A stretch of 46,234 bases of DNA, taken from assembly GCA_945865755.1 (NCBI GenBank), contig CAMBFS010000007.1, positions 1 through 46,234 on the forward strand, read 5' to 3'. Source of the DNA: Klebsiella pneumoniae. GTDB taxonomy: Bacteria > Desulfobacterota > Binatia > Bin18. Position 1 is the first letter of the stretch. Every line of letters starts with the position of its first letter. A program made the position numbers and the translations under genes. Below the pieces are notes generated by a model, which was given only the letters and a program-made list of their open reading frames with translations, searched no databases and was not told the DNA's origin. This document shows, piece after piece, positions 1-7,660 of the stretch.

Positions 1-24
1 CTGTATTGGAGTGCATGCCTCCTG

Positions 25-387
25 TCAAAGCAAAGTGTCGCCTGGGCCACAAGCCCCGCACTTTGAATCGCACCCGGTCGCGCCGTGCACCATACCATTG
101 GCTTCGTAGACGTAGTCCCCAGTTTTGAGGATGCCATCCCGGACTTGCAGCTTGCCGGAGATGATAAAGGTATGCGACGCGGTCAAATGTTTATGCGGTG
201 GGGCGACGTAGCCCTTGAGCCAGCGAAACAACACGGCCCAGGTCCCGCTTTCCGAGCCGGTCCACAGAATCTTCATAAAGCCCCGTTTGGGGTCGGCTTC
301 CATCGGAATCCAATCCTGCTGGGATGACTGCACGAGCGTATCCATCAGTTCGCTGTTAAATGGGGTGATCTCTTGCGGTAGTGCCAT
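25..387 (-). CDS. Small cupin-fold protein
   Basis: A 120-residue single-domain cupin. The motif PPHKH followed by a Gly-rich turn (residues about 62-80) and the late GDYVYEANGMVHGA stretch match the two cupin motifs of the ChrR/dihydroxyacetophenone-dioxygenase-like group, which bind Fe or Ni through histidines. The start at 387 is fixed by a strong ribosome site, TAAGGAGGAC, at 391-400. The C-terminus is odd. Where relatives usually continue with another beta strand, this one ends in a Cys-rich tail (CDSKCGACG) and stops early, so a late frameshift or a natural short form is possible. The substrate cannot be told. A second, longer cupin of the same general type lies at 16979-17455. Confidence 0.75.
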   Translation of the reverse strand: MALPQEITPFNSELMDTLVQSSQQDWIPMEADPKRGFMKILWTGSESGTWAVLFRWLKGYVAPPHKHLTASHTFIISGKLQVRDGILKTGDYVYEANGMVHGATGCDSKCGACGPGDTLL

Positions 388-390
388 GGG

Positions 391-400
391 GTCCTCCTTA
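391..400 (-). promoter_or_regulatory. Ribosome binding site of the cupin gene
   Basis: On the minus strand this reads TAAGGAGGAC, a near-perfect anti-SD match 3-4 bases before the ATG at 387. It decides the start of the cupin gene. Confidence 0.7.
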
Positions 401-510
401 TGTGTTGCGCACGGGTGTGACAGTGCCCGAATGACGTGTGGCGTTCAAGTCCGGGCTGGCCTTTTTGTGGCAACGGTATGCGCTTAAAGTTGGGCGGTTG
501 CTGCCAGGTT

Positions 511-546
511 CCCTCTCCCGGCTGGGAGAGGGGCAGGGTGAGGGGG
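511..546. repeat. CCCTCTCCC palindromic repeat, copy 1
   Basis: An inverted repeat with arms CCCTCTCCC and GGGAGAGGG, followed by a CAGGGTGAGGG tail. Four more copies are in the window (1881-1908, 7661-7700, 11607-11646, 25451-25488). It is a REP-like hairpin of a type common in intergenic DNA of many GC-rich bacteria. Here it sits just upstream of the gene starting at 585, so the open frame running back to 438 is not taken as coding. Confidence 0.75.
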
Positions 547-584
547 ATGAGAATGCGATTACCGATCAGTTGAATGAGGTGGTT

Positions 585-1280
585 ATGACTCACTTTACCG
601 CACCGTGGCTGGTTGAAGGCTCGTTTGAAAAGACACTCCGGGGCTTAATGGCCATGGCGGACCCTGGAGCCTTCGCGGGTCTGTCGCCTGAACAAATACG
701 GGAAGCATTGGTTGACGAGTTGCGCTTCATCGCTCCCTATGACGAGAACGAGGAGCAGGCAGCCGAAGCGTATATTCATCGACAAGAAAAACATGCCCAT
801 GAGGTGGTGATGCACGTGGCATCTCAGTTACAGCGGCTTGGCAAGGCGTTCCTCCGCACGATTGCCGAAAGAATGGTGCAACTGGCCGGAGAGTCGCCCT
901 TGGCGGGGAATCTTCCCGACAACGTGGAAGCCCTGGCGGTCCTGACCGCCGCTCGCATGGTCAGCCATCGGGAGGTGACGGAAGTGGTCGGATTTCTGGT
1001 GAGCTTGATGCAAGACGTGGATCAAGAGCAAGCGGACAAAATCGCGAGCATTGTCAGTCATCTCTTACCCTTGAACTATGCTCCAGGCGCCGCTCGTCAG
1101 CTCTCTGAACGGATGACCAAAGAACAGTTCGGTTTGCTGGAAGATGAAGTATCCACACGCACCTTGGCGGAAATCATCATGGCGGGCTACGATCAAAAGC
1201 CGGCGAAATTCGCCGGCTTTACCGCTGACAATGACCTGCATGGTGGGCGCTGGATACGACGAGTGCCAAGGCCGTTGTGA
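585..1280 (+). pseudogene. Truncated helical protein of a MoxR/vWA-type locus
   Basis: The frame opens at 438, but its first 49 residues translate the palindromic repeat at 511-546. The ATG at 585 (MTHFTAPWLVEG, preceded by GAGGTGGT) is the better start and gives 231 residues. The protein is almost wholly alpha-helical, with acidic heptad-like stretches, no signal peptide and no motif I can name. After about residue 205 (MAGYDQKPAKFAG) the sequence turns low in structure and Arg-rich and runs into the next broken gene with a 4-bp overlap. I infer that its C-terminus and the N-terminus of the following ATPase were lost in one deletion. The neighbouring AAA+ and SUMF1-fusion genes suggest it was a partner in a predicted NTP-dependent conflict system, but its function is unknown. 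Confidence 0.5.
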
Positions 1281-1870
1281 GTCGAGGGGCGGCGACTCCC
1301 CTCGATTACGGGGAGAATCGCGCGCGTGAAAAAAACGGCTGGGTGGTGCTGATTGATGAAATCGACAAAGCCGAGAGTGATGTGCCGAACGGCTTGCTCG
1401 AAGTGCTGGGAGCCGGTCAGTTTACGCCGCTGGGATACGAGCAGCCCATCAGTCCCGGTGCTGGCGTTGCTCCCCTCATCATCATTACCACCAACGAAGA
1501 GCGGGTGTTGCCTGATGCCTTTATCCGCCGCTGTCTGGTGCTGCATTTGGCGTTGCCACGCGCGGATGAGGCGCTGATCGCGCATCTGAAGCAACGTGGG
1601 CGCGCGCATTTTGGCGGCGCCACGAGCGACGAGGTTTTGGAAGAGGCGGCGCGGCAACTGGTCGCCGATCGCACGTTCGCTGAAGAGCAGCAACTGCGTC
1701 CGTTGCCTGGCCAAGCGGAATATCTTGATCTTGTTCGCGTGGTGGTCAAGCTGGCCCAAGGGAAGGTGGAGAAGCAAAAAGAGCTGCTCGCCTCAGCCGC
1801 GCGCTTTACCTTGCGCAAACATCCGGGTATGGGGGCGAAGACGGCGGAGGGGAAGAGGCAGGGGGAATAG
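1277..1870 (+). pseudogene. MoxR-type AAA+ ATPase, N-terminal half missing
   Basis: The 197-residue frame holds the second half of a MoxR-class AAA+ module. Walker B (VVLIDEIDK) lies at about residues 22-30, sensor 1 (IIITTNEER) at about 68-76, a downstream FIRR with candidate arginine finger, and a helical lid ending near AEYLDLVRVVV. Walker A and the preceding core strand are absent, so the product cannot bind ATP normally. MoxR ATPases act as chaperone-like motors, often with vWA-domain partners, and the gene 270 bp downstream encodes a vWA/SAV_2336-like fusion. The start of the frame lies beside a small inverted repeat (CGAGGGG and CCCCTCG, about 1283-1304) near the inferred deletion junction. 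I call it a remnant rather than a working short form. Confidence 0.65.
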
Positions 1871-1880
1871 AGATCGCAGT

Positions 1881-1908
1881 TCCCTCTGCCGGCTGGGAGA
1901 GGGCTAGT
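1881..1908. repeat. CCCTCTCCC palindromic repeat, copy 2
   Basis: CCCTCTGCC and GGGAGAGGG arms around a short centre, directly after the stop of the AAA+ remnant. This copy lacks the GGTGAGGG tail. Confidence 0.65.
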
Positions 1909-1944
1909 GCCGGTGTCTCATAAATTTGAGAGCGGTTATTCTCC

Positions 1945-2047
1945 TTTGGACTGCGGCGGCTGCGACGCCGCTTTGGCTGGGCGTGGTGTGGGGTGCTCGG
2001 TAGCGCCGAGGACAGCCAAAGCGCCGCCGCTGGCGGCGCACTCCATA
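1945..2047. repeat. MITE-like imperfect inverted repeat
   Basis: Two 35-bp arms face each other at 1945-1979 and 2013-2047. Both contain a long GC-only palindromic stretch and end in CTTTGGCTG, and they match at roughly three quarters of positions. The 33-bp loop holds its own small hairpin (CTCGG and CCGAG). No coding potential was seen. Together with copy 2 of the CCCTCTCCC repeat it fills most of the gap between the ATPase remnant and the SUMF1 gene, so it could be a small non-autonomous mobile element. Confidence 0.5.
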
Positions 2048-2142
2048 GCGGACGATACCTCCGCCGTTGTCCTGCTAAAGAACTGGAAGCAACCGTCCTA
2101 CTATTGGTGAATGTGATCGTCACAGTTGATTAGGAACCACCC

Positions 2143-4671
2143 ATGCACCGCTCCCTTACCAGTCGCGCCGACCTCCTCCGTGCCCTGGCCCACGATGCTC
2201 CAGCCCTGGGCACCGCAATGGCGGCGCTGCTCGGCTACGAATACGACGACACCCCGGTTGTCCTGCCCGACGTGCAGTCCGTACCCGCAACGCACGAGGA
2301 GCCCTCCGCATCTGATTGGACCACCACTTACGAACCCGCCGACGTCCCTTTCTGGCGGTTGGAGGAGTTTGCCGCCGTTGCGCCAGTGAAACTGCCGCCG
2401 CCATCCACCGTCACCCGCACCGTCGCCGACCTCAAGTGGCGTAACCGCCCCGAGGCGGCTCGCTTCACTCCGCTGGCCACGAACCGCGAGGTTCTGACCG
2501 CGCTGCGGAAAACCGGCGCGACTCGCCGCATGACCAATGACATCGACGTGGAGGCGGTCGTCGAACGGGTCAGCCAAGGCCAGTTCCTCAACCGGATTCC
2601 TCACCGCTCCCGCCGCTCCTGGGGCTCGGCCATCACCATTGTCGAAGATCGTGCCCGCCGGTTGGTTCCATATTGGCTGGATCAAGACTATGTCATCGAC
2701 GCGCTGACCAAGCTCTATCCCCCGAACGGAGTGTCCATTGCCCGCATCGGCGATGGCGAGGACCAGCCGGTGATGCGCTGGCCTGAAGAACAACGCGGGT
2801 ATCCCGTTTCGCCGGTATCCGGGACTCTCGTGCTGGTGCTGGGTGACCTGGGTTGCCTGGCACGCCAAGGGGACCACCTGCGCTCCTTTTGGTTGCGGTA
2901 CGGACAGCAGCTCCAGGCCCAAGGCACTCCAGCGGTGGCGTTGGTGCCGGCCCAGACTACGGACATTCCACCAGACCTCGCGCGGACGTGGACCATCGTG
3001 CGCTGGGGTGCGTCATCGGTCTCGACTGCGGAGCCCTCTGCGTCAGCACAGGCCGACGCCGTGCGGCATTTGTTGACACTGCTCTCACCAGCGGTACGGG
3101 TCGAACCTGGCCTTTTGCGCGCGGTGCGCGGGATGTTCCCCGCCGGGCGTCACAACCCCGGACTCGAGGCGCGTGTGTGGCAAGACGCGGCGCTGGCGAG
3201 CCAACACAGTGTCGCCGCTTCCTGGGACCACGAGCAGCGGCGGACCTATCAAGCATGGTTCGCCGAGCAGCCTGAGTCGCTACGGAAGTTGGTCCTCAAT
3301 GTCATTCGAACCTGGCGCGCGATGCTGCACCAGGCCGTGTGGTTCGAGGAAATTGTCGAGCTGGACCGGCGGTCACAAGGCGCAGGCATCGACCCGACCG
3401 ATCTCGAAGATGCCAGGACGTTTTTCACTGTGTTTGCCCAAACGCTGAGTCAGGCCCCACAGGTATCAGTGGATACCAAGGCATGGATAGCTCGCGTGAC
3501 GGAACGGTACGACACCGTGCCGGGTGCCGACCCACGGGTCACAGAGGCCCTGCATCGTCTTTATGCGGTGATACGGCCACGGAACGTCGAGGTCCAAGTG
3601 CCAGATTGGTATGATCCTGGCGTCCTGCCACCACCGCCGGGTCAGGCGGTTCGCCAAGTCGCATTATGGCAGGTGGCGGATCGACTGCTGCTGCGCACAA
3701 TCGAGGGGCCGTTCCGTGCGGCTTCCGACCTCGGAGTCCGCGAGTCACCGTTGGGGTTTGTCCACACGGCCAGTGGCGGAGTGACTATTGCCGTCGGTGA
3801 ATATGGCCGAGAGAAAAAGCGCGAGCTTGACCTCACCCTTCAGTCGCGTGGGTCCACCTTGCTACCGCAGGAGACCTCCTTTCACCTCAACACCGACCGA
3901 GACCGGCTGCGCTTTGGTCGGATCACGCTCCCAGCCTGGGCGAAGGAGATTGGTCGTGATGTGTATGGGCTGTGGGTTGAATTCGAGGTGGACAAGGTCC
4001 GCCAACGCATGCGCTGGATGCCACCGGGGCGGTTTTGGATGGGCTCGCCAGAGAATGAAGAGGGGCGAGATAGCAATGAGGGACCACGACATGAGGTACA
4101 GCTCACGCATGGCTTTTGGCTGTTTGATACGCCGTGTACCCAAGCGCTCTGGCAAGCTGTGATGAGGAAAAATCCGAGTCAGTTCAAAGGTGCGACTCGC
4201 CCGGTGGAACAAGTGAGTTGGGAAGATTGCCAAAAATTTATCGTCGAGTTGAATGGCCGACTGCCGGGGATCACGTTGGCCTTGCCCACGGAAGCGGAAT
4301 GGGAGTATGCGTGCCGGGCGGGGACGGATGCGCCGCGATATGACGAGAACCTTGATGCCATTGCGTGGTACGACAAGAACAGTAACAACCAGACGCACGA
4401 GGTAAAACTTAAACGTCCGAACGCTTGGGGCTTGTACGATATGCTCGGCAATGTGGATGAATGGTGCCACGATGGTTTGCGTGACTACAAAGCAGAGGTG
4501 AGGGTTGATCCGCTCGGCCCAACGGAAGCTGGTGCCAGTCGTGCTGTTCGGGGCGGCAATTGGTTCTGGTACGCGCGGGGCGTGCGCGCTGCCGATCGCG
4601 ACGTCCTCCCCCCCGGCTATCGCCACGACGACATCGGCTTCCGCTGTGCGGGTTCTAGTCAAGCAGGATAA
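2143..4671 (+). CDS. SAV_2336/vWA-like region fused to SUMF1 (FGE-sulfatase fold) domain
   Basis: An 842-residue cytosolic protein. Residues about 130-370 resemble the SAV_2336 N-terminal/vWA-like region (a beta-strand LVLVLGDLG near 230 and LLSPAVRVEPGLLRAVR near 315). A helical stretch follows, then a beta-rich part. From about residue 610 there is a complete SUMF1 domain (RWMPPGRFWMGS, LPTEAEWEYACRAG, NAWGLYDMLGNV, final GFRCA). The paired cysteines of active formylglycine-generating enzymes are missing from the last strand region, so a ligand-binding C-type-lectin fold is more likely than an enzyme. Residues 800-838 look like a DGR variable region (separate entry). Upstream lie broken MoxR-locus genes, so it may be the sensor of an eroded system. 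The start has AGGA ten bases upstream. Confidence 0.8.
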   Translation: MHRSLTSRADLLRALAHDAPALGTAMAALLGYEYDDTPVVLPDVQSVPATHEEPSASDWTTTYEPADVPFWRLEEFAAVAPVKLPPPSTVTRTVADLKWRNRPEAARFTPLATNREVLTALRKTGATRRMTNDIDVEAVVERVSQGQFLNRIPHRSRRSWGSAITIVEDRARRLVPYWLDQDYVIDALTKLYPPNGVSIARIGDGEDQPVMRWPEEQRGYPVSPVSGTLVLVLGDLGCLARQGDHLRSFWLRYGQQLQAQGTPAVALVPAQTTDIPPDLARTWTIVRWGASSVSTAEPSASAQADAVRHLLTLLSPAVRVEPGLLRAVRGMFPAGRHNPGLEARVWQDAALASQHSVAASWDHEQRRTYQAWFAEQPESLRKLVLNVIRTWRAMLHQAVWFEEIVELDRRSQGAGIDPTDLEDARTFFTVFAQTLSQAPQVSVDTKAWIARVTERYDTVPGADPRVTEALHRLYAVIRPRNVEVQVPDWYDPGVLPPPPGQAVRQVALWQVADRLLLRTIEGPFRAASDLGVRESPLGFVHTASGGVTIAVGEYGREKKRELDLTLQSRGSTLLPQETSFHLNTDRDRLRFGRITLPAWAKEIGRDVYGLWVEFEVDKVRQRMRWMPPGRFWMGSPENEEGRDSNEGPRHEVQLTHGFWLFDTPCTQALWQAVMRKNPSQFKGATRPVEQVSWEDCQKFIVELNGRLPGITLALPTEAEWEYACRAGTDAPRYDENLDAIAWYDKNSNNQTHEVKLKRPNAWGLYDMLGNVDEWCHDGLRDYKAEVRVDPLGPTEAGASRAVRGGNWFWYARGVRAADRDVLPPGYRHDDIGFRCAGSSQAG
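4540..4656 (+). other. Candidate DGR variable region, copy 1
   Basis: The last 39 or so codons of the SUMF1 fusion follow the pattern RAVRGG-x-W..., then AR-x-VRAA-x-R, and finally GFRCA. Compared codon by codon with 5797-5913, eleven residues differ. All 22 codons at those sites end in C or T (16 C, 6 T), as expected if they descend from AAC/AAT template codons by adenine mutagenesis. The fixed codons between them (TGG, CGC, GCC, GTG) are nearly unchanged. No template repeat or reverse transcriptase is visible in the window, so the call rests on pattern only. Confidence 0.5.
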
Positions 4672-4675
4672 GCGG

Positions 4676-4710
4676 CAAATCAAAAGGCAAAAATCAAAAG
4701 GCAAAAATGA
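4676..4710. repeat. Heptanucleotide array, 5 units
   Basis: Five contiguous 7-mers (CAAATCA, AAAGGCA, AAAATCA, AAAGGCA, AAAATGA) directly after the stop of the SUMF1 fusion gene. A sister array sits in the same place behind the second SUMF1 gene. Confidence 0.7.
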
Positions 4711-4740
4711 AGAAGGGGCTGGATGAAGCTGGCGTCTGAG

Positions 4741-4910
4741 AGCCCCATTCATGGGGCGTGTTGGCGTAGCCCGGCGATTGATCGCCGGGGGCTGCGGGCG
4801 TGGGGGTGCGCTACCTCTGGCGCAGGCAGGTCCGTAGGGCGCGGCTCCGCGCGGGCATCAATGCCCACGTTACGTAACGGCGCCGGATAAATCCGGCTTG
4901 GGAACCCCAT
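4741..4910. repeat. Composite four-palindrome repeat, unit 1
   Basis: A block of perfect palindromes, each with a 2-nt centre, in fixed order: CCCCAT/ATGGGG, CCCGGCGAT/ATCGCCGGG, GGGCAT/ATGCCC and GCCGGAT/ATCCGGC, separated by GC-rich spacers. It ends in CTTGGGAACCCC and is followed at once by unit 2. The open frames across it are incidental and no gene was called here. Confidence 0.75.
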
Positions 4911-5112
4911 GTATAGGGTGTCGTGCTTGTCGCCCGGCGGATTGATCGCCGGGGTGCTCCGGGCGTGAGGGTGCGCTACATCGCGGAGGCAGGTCCGTCG
5001 TGCGCGGCCCCGCGCGGGCATCAATGCCCACGCTACGTAACGCGCCGGATAAATCCGGCTTGGGAACCCCATTGCTGGGGTGTCGTGCTTGTCGCCCGGC
5101 GATTGATCGCCG
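4911..5112. repeat. Composite four-palindrome repeat, unit 2
   Basis: A second, adjacent copy of the same block, with changes in the spacers and one expanded palindrome (an extra G in the GGCGGATTGATCGCC arm). Units 1 and 2 fill the 470-bp space between the two SUMF1 genes, apart from the heptamer array. The last palindrome arm runs to about 30 bases before the next start codon. Confidence 0.75.
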
Positions 5113-5141
5113 ACATTCTCCGTGTAAGGACGTTGACCGCT

Positions 5142-5931
5142 ATGCCCATCATTTCCTCTCACCCCCTCACCACCGGCTGTCCGCCCGCCTGGGCGTCGGC
5201 ATGGGGGCAAGATCAATATGGCCCGTGGGTGACATTATGCGTGGACAAGGTTGAACAGCGTCTGCGCTGGATGCCACCGGGGCGGTTTTGGATGGGTTCT
5301 CCCGATGATGATCGTGAGGCGTTTGATCGTGAAAAACCGCGACACCAGGTGCGGCTCACGCGTGGCTTCTGGCTGTTCGATACTCCTTGCACACAAGCAC
5401 TGTGGCAGGCGGTCGTGGGACAGAATCCCAGCCGGTTCGAGGGTGTGAATCGTCCGGTGGAACGAGTGAGTTGGGAGGACTGTCAGGAGTTCATGGGCAA
5501 GCTAAACAAACATTTCTCTGGCTTGGATTTGCGGCTGCCGACCGAGGCAGAGTGGGAGTATGCCTGTCGAGCAGGGACGGAGACGCCGCGGTATTCCACT
5601 AAGTTAGCCGAGATCGCGTGGTACGACAAAAATAGTGAGTGAAGGTGAGACACACCCGGTCAAGCAAAAGCAGCCAAACGCCTGGGGCTTGTATGACATG
5701 CTTGGCAATGTGGGGGAATGGTGCCTTGATGGTCTGCGGCCTTACTCAACCGCCAGTCAGGTTGATCCTCCTGGCCCAACAGAGGTGGGTGCCGATCGTG
5801 CGGTTCGGGGCGGCCTCTGGTTCTGGGACGCGCGCTACGTGCGCGCTGCCTCTCGCGATGACTGCCACCCCGGCCTTCGCTACGACTACCTTGGTTTCCG
5901 CTGTGCGAGTTCTGGAACCTCGCCGGGATGA
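5142..5931 (+). pseudogene. Stand-alone SUMF1-fold protein, broken by a 4-bp duplication
   Basis: From the ATG at 5142 (AAGGA about 12 bases upstream) the frame reads a SUMF1 domain that aligns with the C-terminal third of the fusion protein at 2143-4671 (RWMPPGRFWMGS, FWLFDTPCTQALWQAV, LPTEAEWEYACRAG). It stops at 5642. The reading continues one frame over to 5931 (NAWGLYDMLGNV to GFRCA). At 5634-5641 the tetranucleotide AGTG occurs twice. Removing one copy gives KNSEGETHPV and joins both parts into one roughly 262-residue protein without other damage. The N-terminal vWA-like part of the paralogue is absent. Its 3' end carries the second candidate DGR variable region. Confidence 0.75.
5797..5913 (+). 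other. Candidate DGR variable region, copy 2
   Basis: The counterpart of 4540-4656 at the 3' end of the second SUMF1 gene. It differs at the positions expected for a C-type-lectin variable region (L/N, D/Y, Y/G, S/D, D/V, C/L, H/P, L/Y, Y/H, Y/D, L/I), and its codons there are CTC, GAC, TAC, TCT, GAC, TGC, CAC, CTT, TAC, TAC and CTT. At two sites both copies end in T, as if derived from AAT rather than AAC. Confidence 0.5.
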
Positions 5932-5935
5932 GCGG

Positions 5936-5977
5936 CAAATCAAAAGGCAAAAGGCAAAAGTGAAAAGGCAAAAATGA
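5936..5977. repeat. Heptanucleotide array, 6 units
   Basis: CAAATCA, AAAGGCA (twice), AAAGTGA, AAAGGCA and AAAATGA in exact 7-bp register behind the second SUMF1 gene. It has one unit more than the sister array at 4676-4710, which shows that unit number changes between copies. Confidence 0.7.
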
Positions 5978-6006
5978 AGAAAGGGCTGGATGAATTTGGT
6001 GTCTGA

Positions 6007-6210
6007 GAGCCCCATTCATGGGGCGTGTTGGCGTAGCCCGGCGATTGATCGCCGGGGGCTGCGGGCGTGGGGGCGCGCTACCTCTCGCTCTCGCGGATGC
6101 AGGTCCGTAGTGCGCGGCTCCGCGCGGGCATCAATGCCCACGCTACGTAGCACGCCGGATAAATCCGGCTTGGGACCCCTGTTGATGGGGTGTCGTGCTT
6201 GTCACGAGTC
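6007..6210. repeat. Composite four-palindrome repeat, unit 3
   Basis: Same order of palindromes as at 4741-5112, in the same orientation and at the same distance behind the second SUMF1 gene. The gene, heptamer array and palindrome block therefore appear to have been duplicated together. It fills most of the 333-bp gap before the HNH gene, and nothing else was seen there. Confidence 0.75.
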
Positions 6211-6264
6211 GCTTGGCTGAAGCGCCGCGCCATCCAGAGCGACTGTTTCCATTGTCTCCGCGAC

Positions 6265-6693
6265 TCACTCTTTTTTCAGGCTCAACAGGTTGAGTGCGAT
6301 CAATGCACGACGATCTTGATCTCGGTCAAAAGCGTTCATTGCTAACAAGAAGGCGGTGGCGCGGCCTTCCGTGGTGAGGCCACTGATAGTCCCGTCGAGG
6401 TTGAGCTGAAAATGCTCATTCCAGTCTTGGGTACGCGGATTGTAGAGCCACGCGTGTGCTCCAGTGTGAGGGTCAAGAGAGGAGAGGTTCGGACCTTTGT
6501 GTCGGTTACAGATGACGCAGGCGTAAGCAAGGTTGGCCGCGTCTGTTTTGCCGCCATGCTGTTCCGCGATGATATGATCGACCTCCAGCAGGGTAAACCC
6601 GAGTCCTTCGGGCAGACGACAATACTCGCAGGCCCTCCGTGCGCGTTCCGCCACAGCGAGACGTAAGGCGTTAGGGATAGGAGTTTTTGACAT
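6265..6693 (-). CDS. HNH endonuclease
   Basis: A 142-residue protein with a complete HNH motif: zinc-type C22-x2-C25, D39-H40 (VDHI), N54, C59-x2-C62 and H65 in NRHKG. HNH proteins cut DNA with one metal ion. The start codon overlaps the stop of the preceding gene as TAATG, so the two are likely translationally coupled. The C-terminal 70 residues (YNPRTQDWNEHF, then GLTTEGRATAF) resemble a family of stand-alone HNH proteins that usually follow a short helical protein like the one here. No restriction methylase is next to it. Its role (mobile, defensive or toxin-like) is open. Confidence 0.85.
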   Translation of the reverse strand: MSKTPIPNALRLAVAERARRACEYCRLPEGLGFTLLEVDHIIAEQHGGKTDAANLAYACVICNRHKGPNLSSLDPHTGAHAWLYNPRTQDWNEHFQLNLDGTISGLTTEGRATAFLLAMNAFDRDQDRRALIALNLLSLKKE

Positions 6694-7043
6694 TAGGCCG
6701 TTGGCTGGAGGTCTTTGAGGGCGCGAATTTTCAATTTCCTGAGAAAATTTTCGATCTGCTCGATCTCGTCGAGTTCAAGAGATTCTGTCGGTGTCAGCTC
6801 ACCGGCGCGGTTCTTTTCCAATAGCTCGCCAATGCGTTCTTGTAGCGCCGAGGAGGGATGGAAGTCTAAAATTGCCTGGGGCGCGGGATTGGTCGCCAGG
6901 AATCGCAGGACGTAGCGGTATCCCTCATTGAGGAATGGGAGTCGCTCCTCAAGGCCGCGTGCGAGGACTTCAGGGAGACGGTCGCCTACGGCCGCCAGCC
7001 GTTCGGCGAGTGCTTCCGGGACTTGAATGGTGATTTCGACCAT
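6693..7043 (-). CDS. Short helical protein paired with HNH nuclease
   Basis: The open frame extends to 7211, but the ATG at 7043 is preferred. It has GGAGAAAC upstream, and the longer form would run into the GFA-like gene on the same strand. The 116-residue product begins with a ribbon-like strand (MVEITIQVPEALAERL) followed by helices rich in Leu, Glu and Arg, with no signal peptide. The N-terminus recalls small antitoxin or RHH-like proteins, and I know this kind of protein as a frequent upstream partner of stand-alone HNH genes. The function is unknown. A regulator or inhibitor of the nuclease is an inference from the coupling alone. Confidence 0.65.
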   Translation of the reverse strand: MVEITIQVPEALAERLAAVGDRLPEVLARGLEERLPFLNEGYRYVLRFLATNPAPQAILDFHPSSALQERIGELLEKNRAGELTPTESLELDEIEQIENFLRKLKIRALKDLQPTA

Positions 7044-7102
7044 ACGGTTTCTCCAGTGTGGAACGTGGAGCGTTTGCATCCCACGTTCTTGCCTTTCCAA
7101 CC

Positions 7103-7549
7103 TTATTTCCCCGGACTCAACAACTCCCGCATTTGTTGTTCGTTCGGCGCTTTCTCGACGCGGGGGAGCGTGGGATGCAAACAGTCCCACGGTTGCGCGC
7201 TTCTGGTCCACACTTGGACCGCTGGCTGAAACTGACTTGGATCATCAAGACTCGATGCCCAGATGCCTTGCAGGTCCGGGACCAGCTCCGCCAGAATGAA
7301 GACCGGTGCGCCACACTCCGGGCAGAATCCCCGGCTGACCTTGTTGCCACTCTCCGCGCGTACGTCGTGATACTTGCTGGTGCCTGTGATGGTCAGCGCC
7401 GTTCGCGGGACGTAGAGCACTGGGCAAAACGCACCGCCACTCGCCTGTTGGCAGTCGCGACAGTGGCAATTCCAGGAGAAGGCCGGGGCGGCGGTACATT
7501 CGTAGCGAATGGCGCGGCAGGTGCAGCCGCCGGAAAAGGGAAGGTGCAT
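7103..7549 (-). CDS. GFA (CENP-V) family zinc protein
   Basis: A 148-residue protein of the GFA family (Pfam name from glutathione-dependent formaldehyde-activating enzyme). Zinc ligands are visible: C9 and C11 (GGCTC), C28, C30 and C33 (CHCRDC), and C76 and C79 (CPECG). Members bind two zinc ions, and most have no proven reaction. The ATG at 7549 is chosen over the upstream one at 7669 because AAGGAG lies right before it and the family consensus begins there. It heads a minus-strand set with the short helical protein 60 bp downstream and the HNH gene, though a shared role is not evident. Confidence 0.85.
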   Translation of the reverse strand: MHLPFSGGCTCRAIRYECTAAPAFSWNCHCRDCQQASGGAFCPVLYVPRTALTITGTSKYHDVRAESGNKVSRGFCPECGAPVFILAELVPDLQGIWASSLDDPSQFQPAVQVWTRSAQPWDCLHPTLPRVEKAPNEQQMRELLSPGK

Positions 7550-7660
7550 GGTGTGACTCCTTCGTGCGAGTGAAGTCTGGGCTGAATAGATTGTGATGGG
7601 ATCGGGTGATTGCCAGTGGAGCAAGGCGTGCCGGGGGAAGTAAAGGAAAGGTCTTTTGAT

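Noticed and set aside
438..584. N-terminal 49 codons of the long frame beginning at 438
   Set aside because: They translate the CCCTCTCCC palindromic repeat and its flank. The ATG at 585 is a better start.
2101..2922. 273-codon antisense open frame
   Set aside because: Shadow of the first part of the SUMF1 fusion gene.
3862..4752. 296-codon antisense open frame over the SUMF1 domain
   Set aside because: Shadow of the SUMF1 gene and the following repeats, with no ribosome site or motif.
4676..5977. Possible CRISPR-like repeat arrays behind the SUMF1 genes
   Set aside because: Units are 7 bp without spacers, and no cas genes are present.
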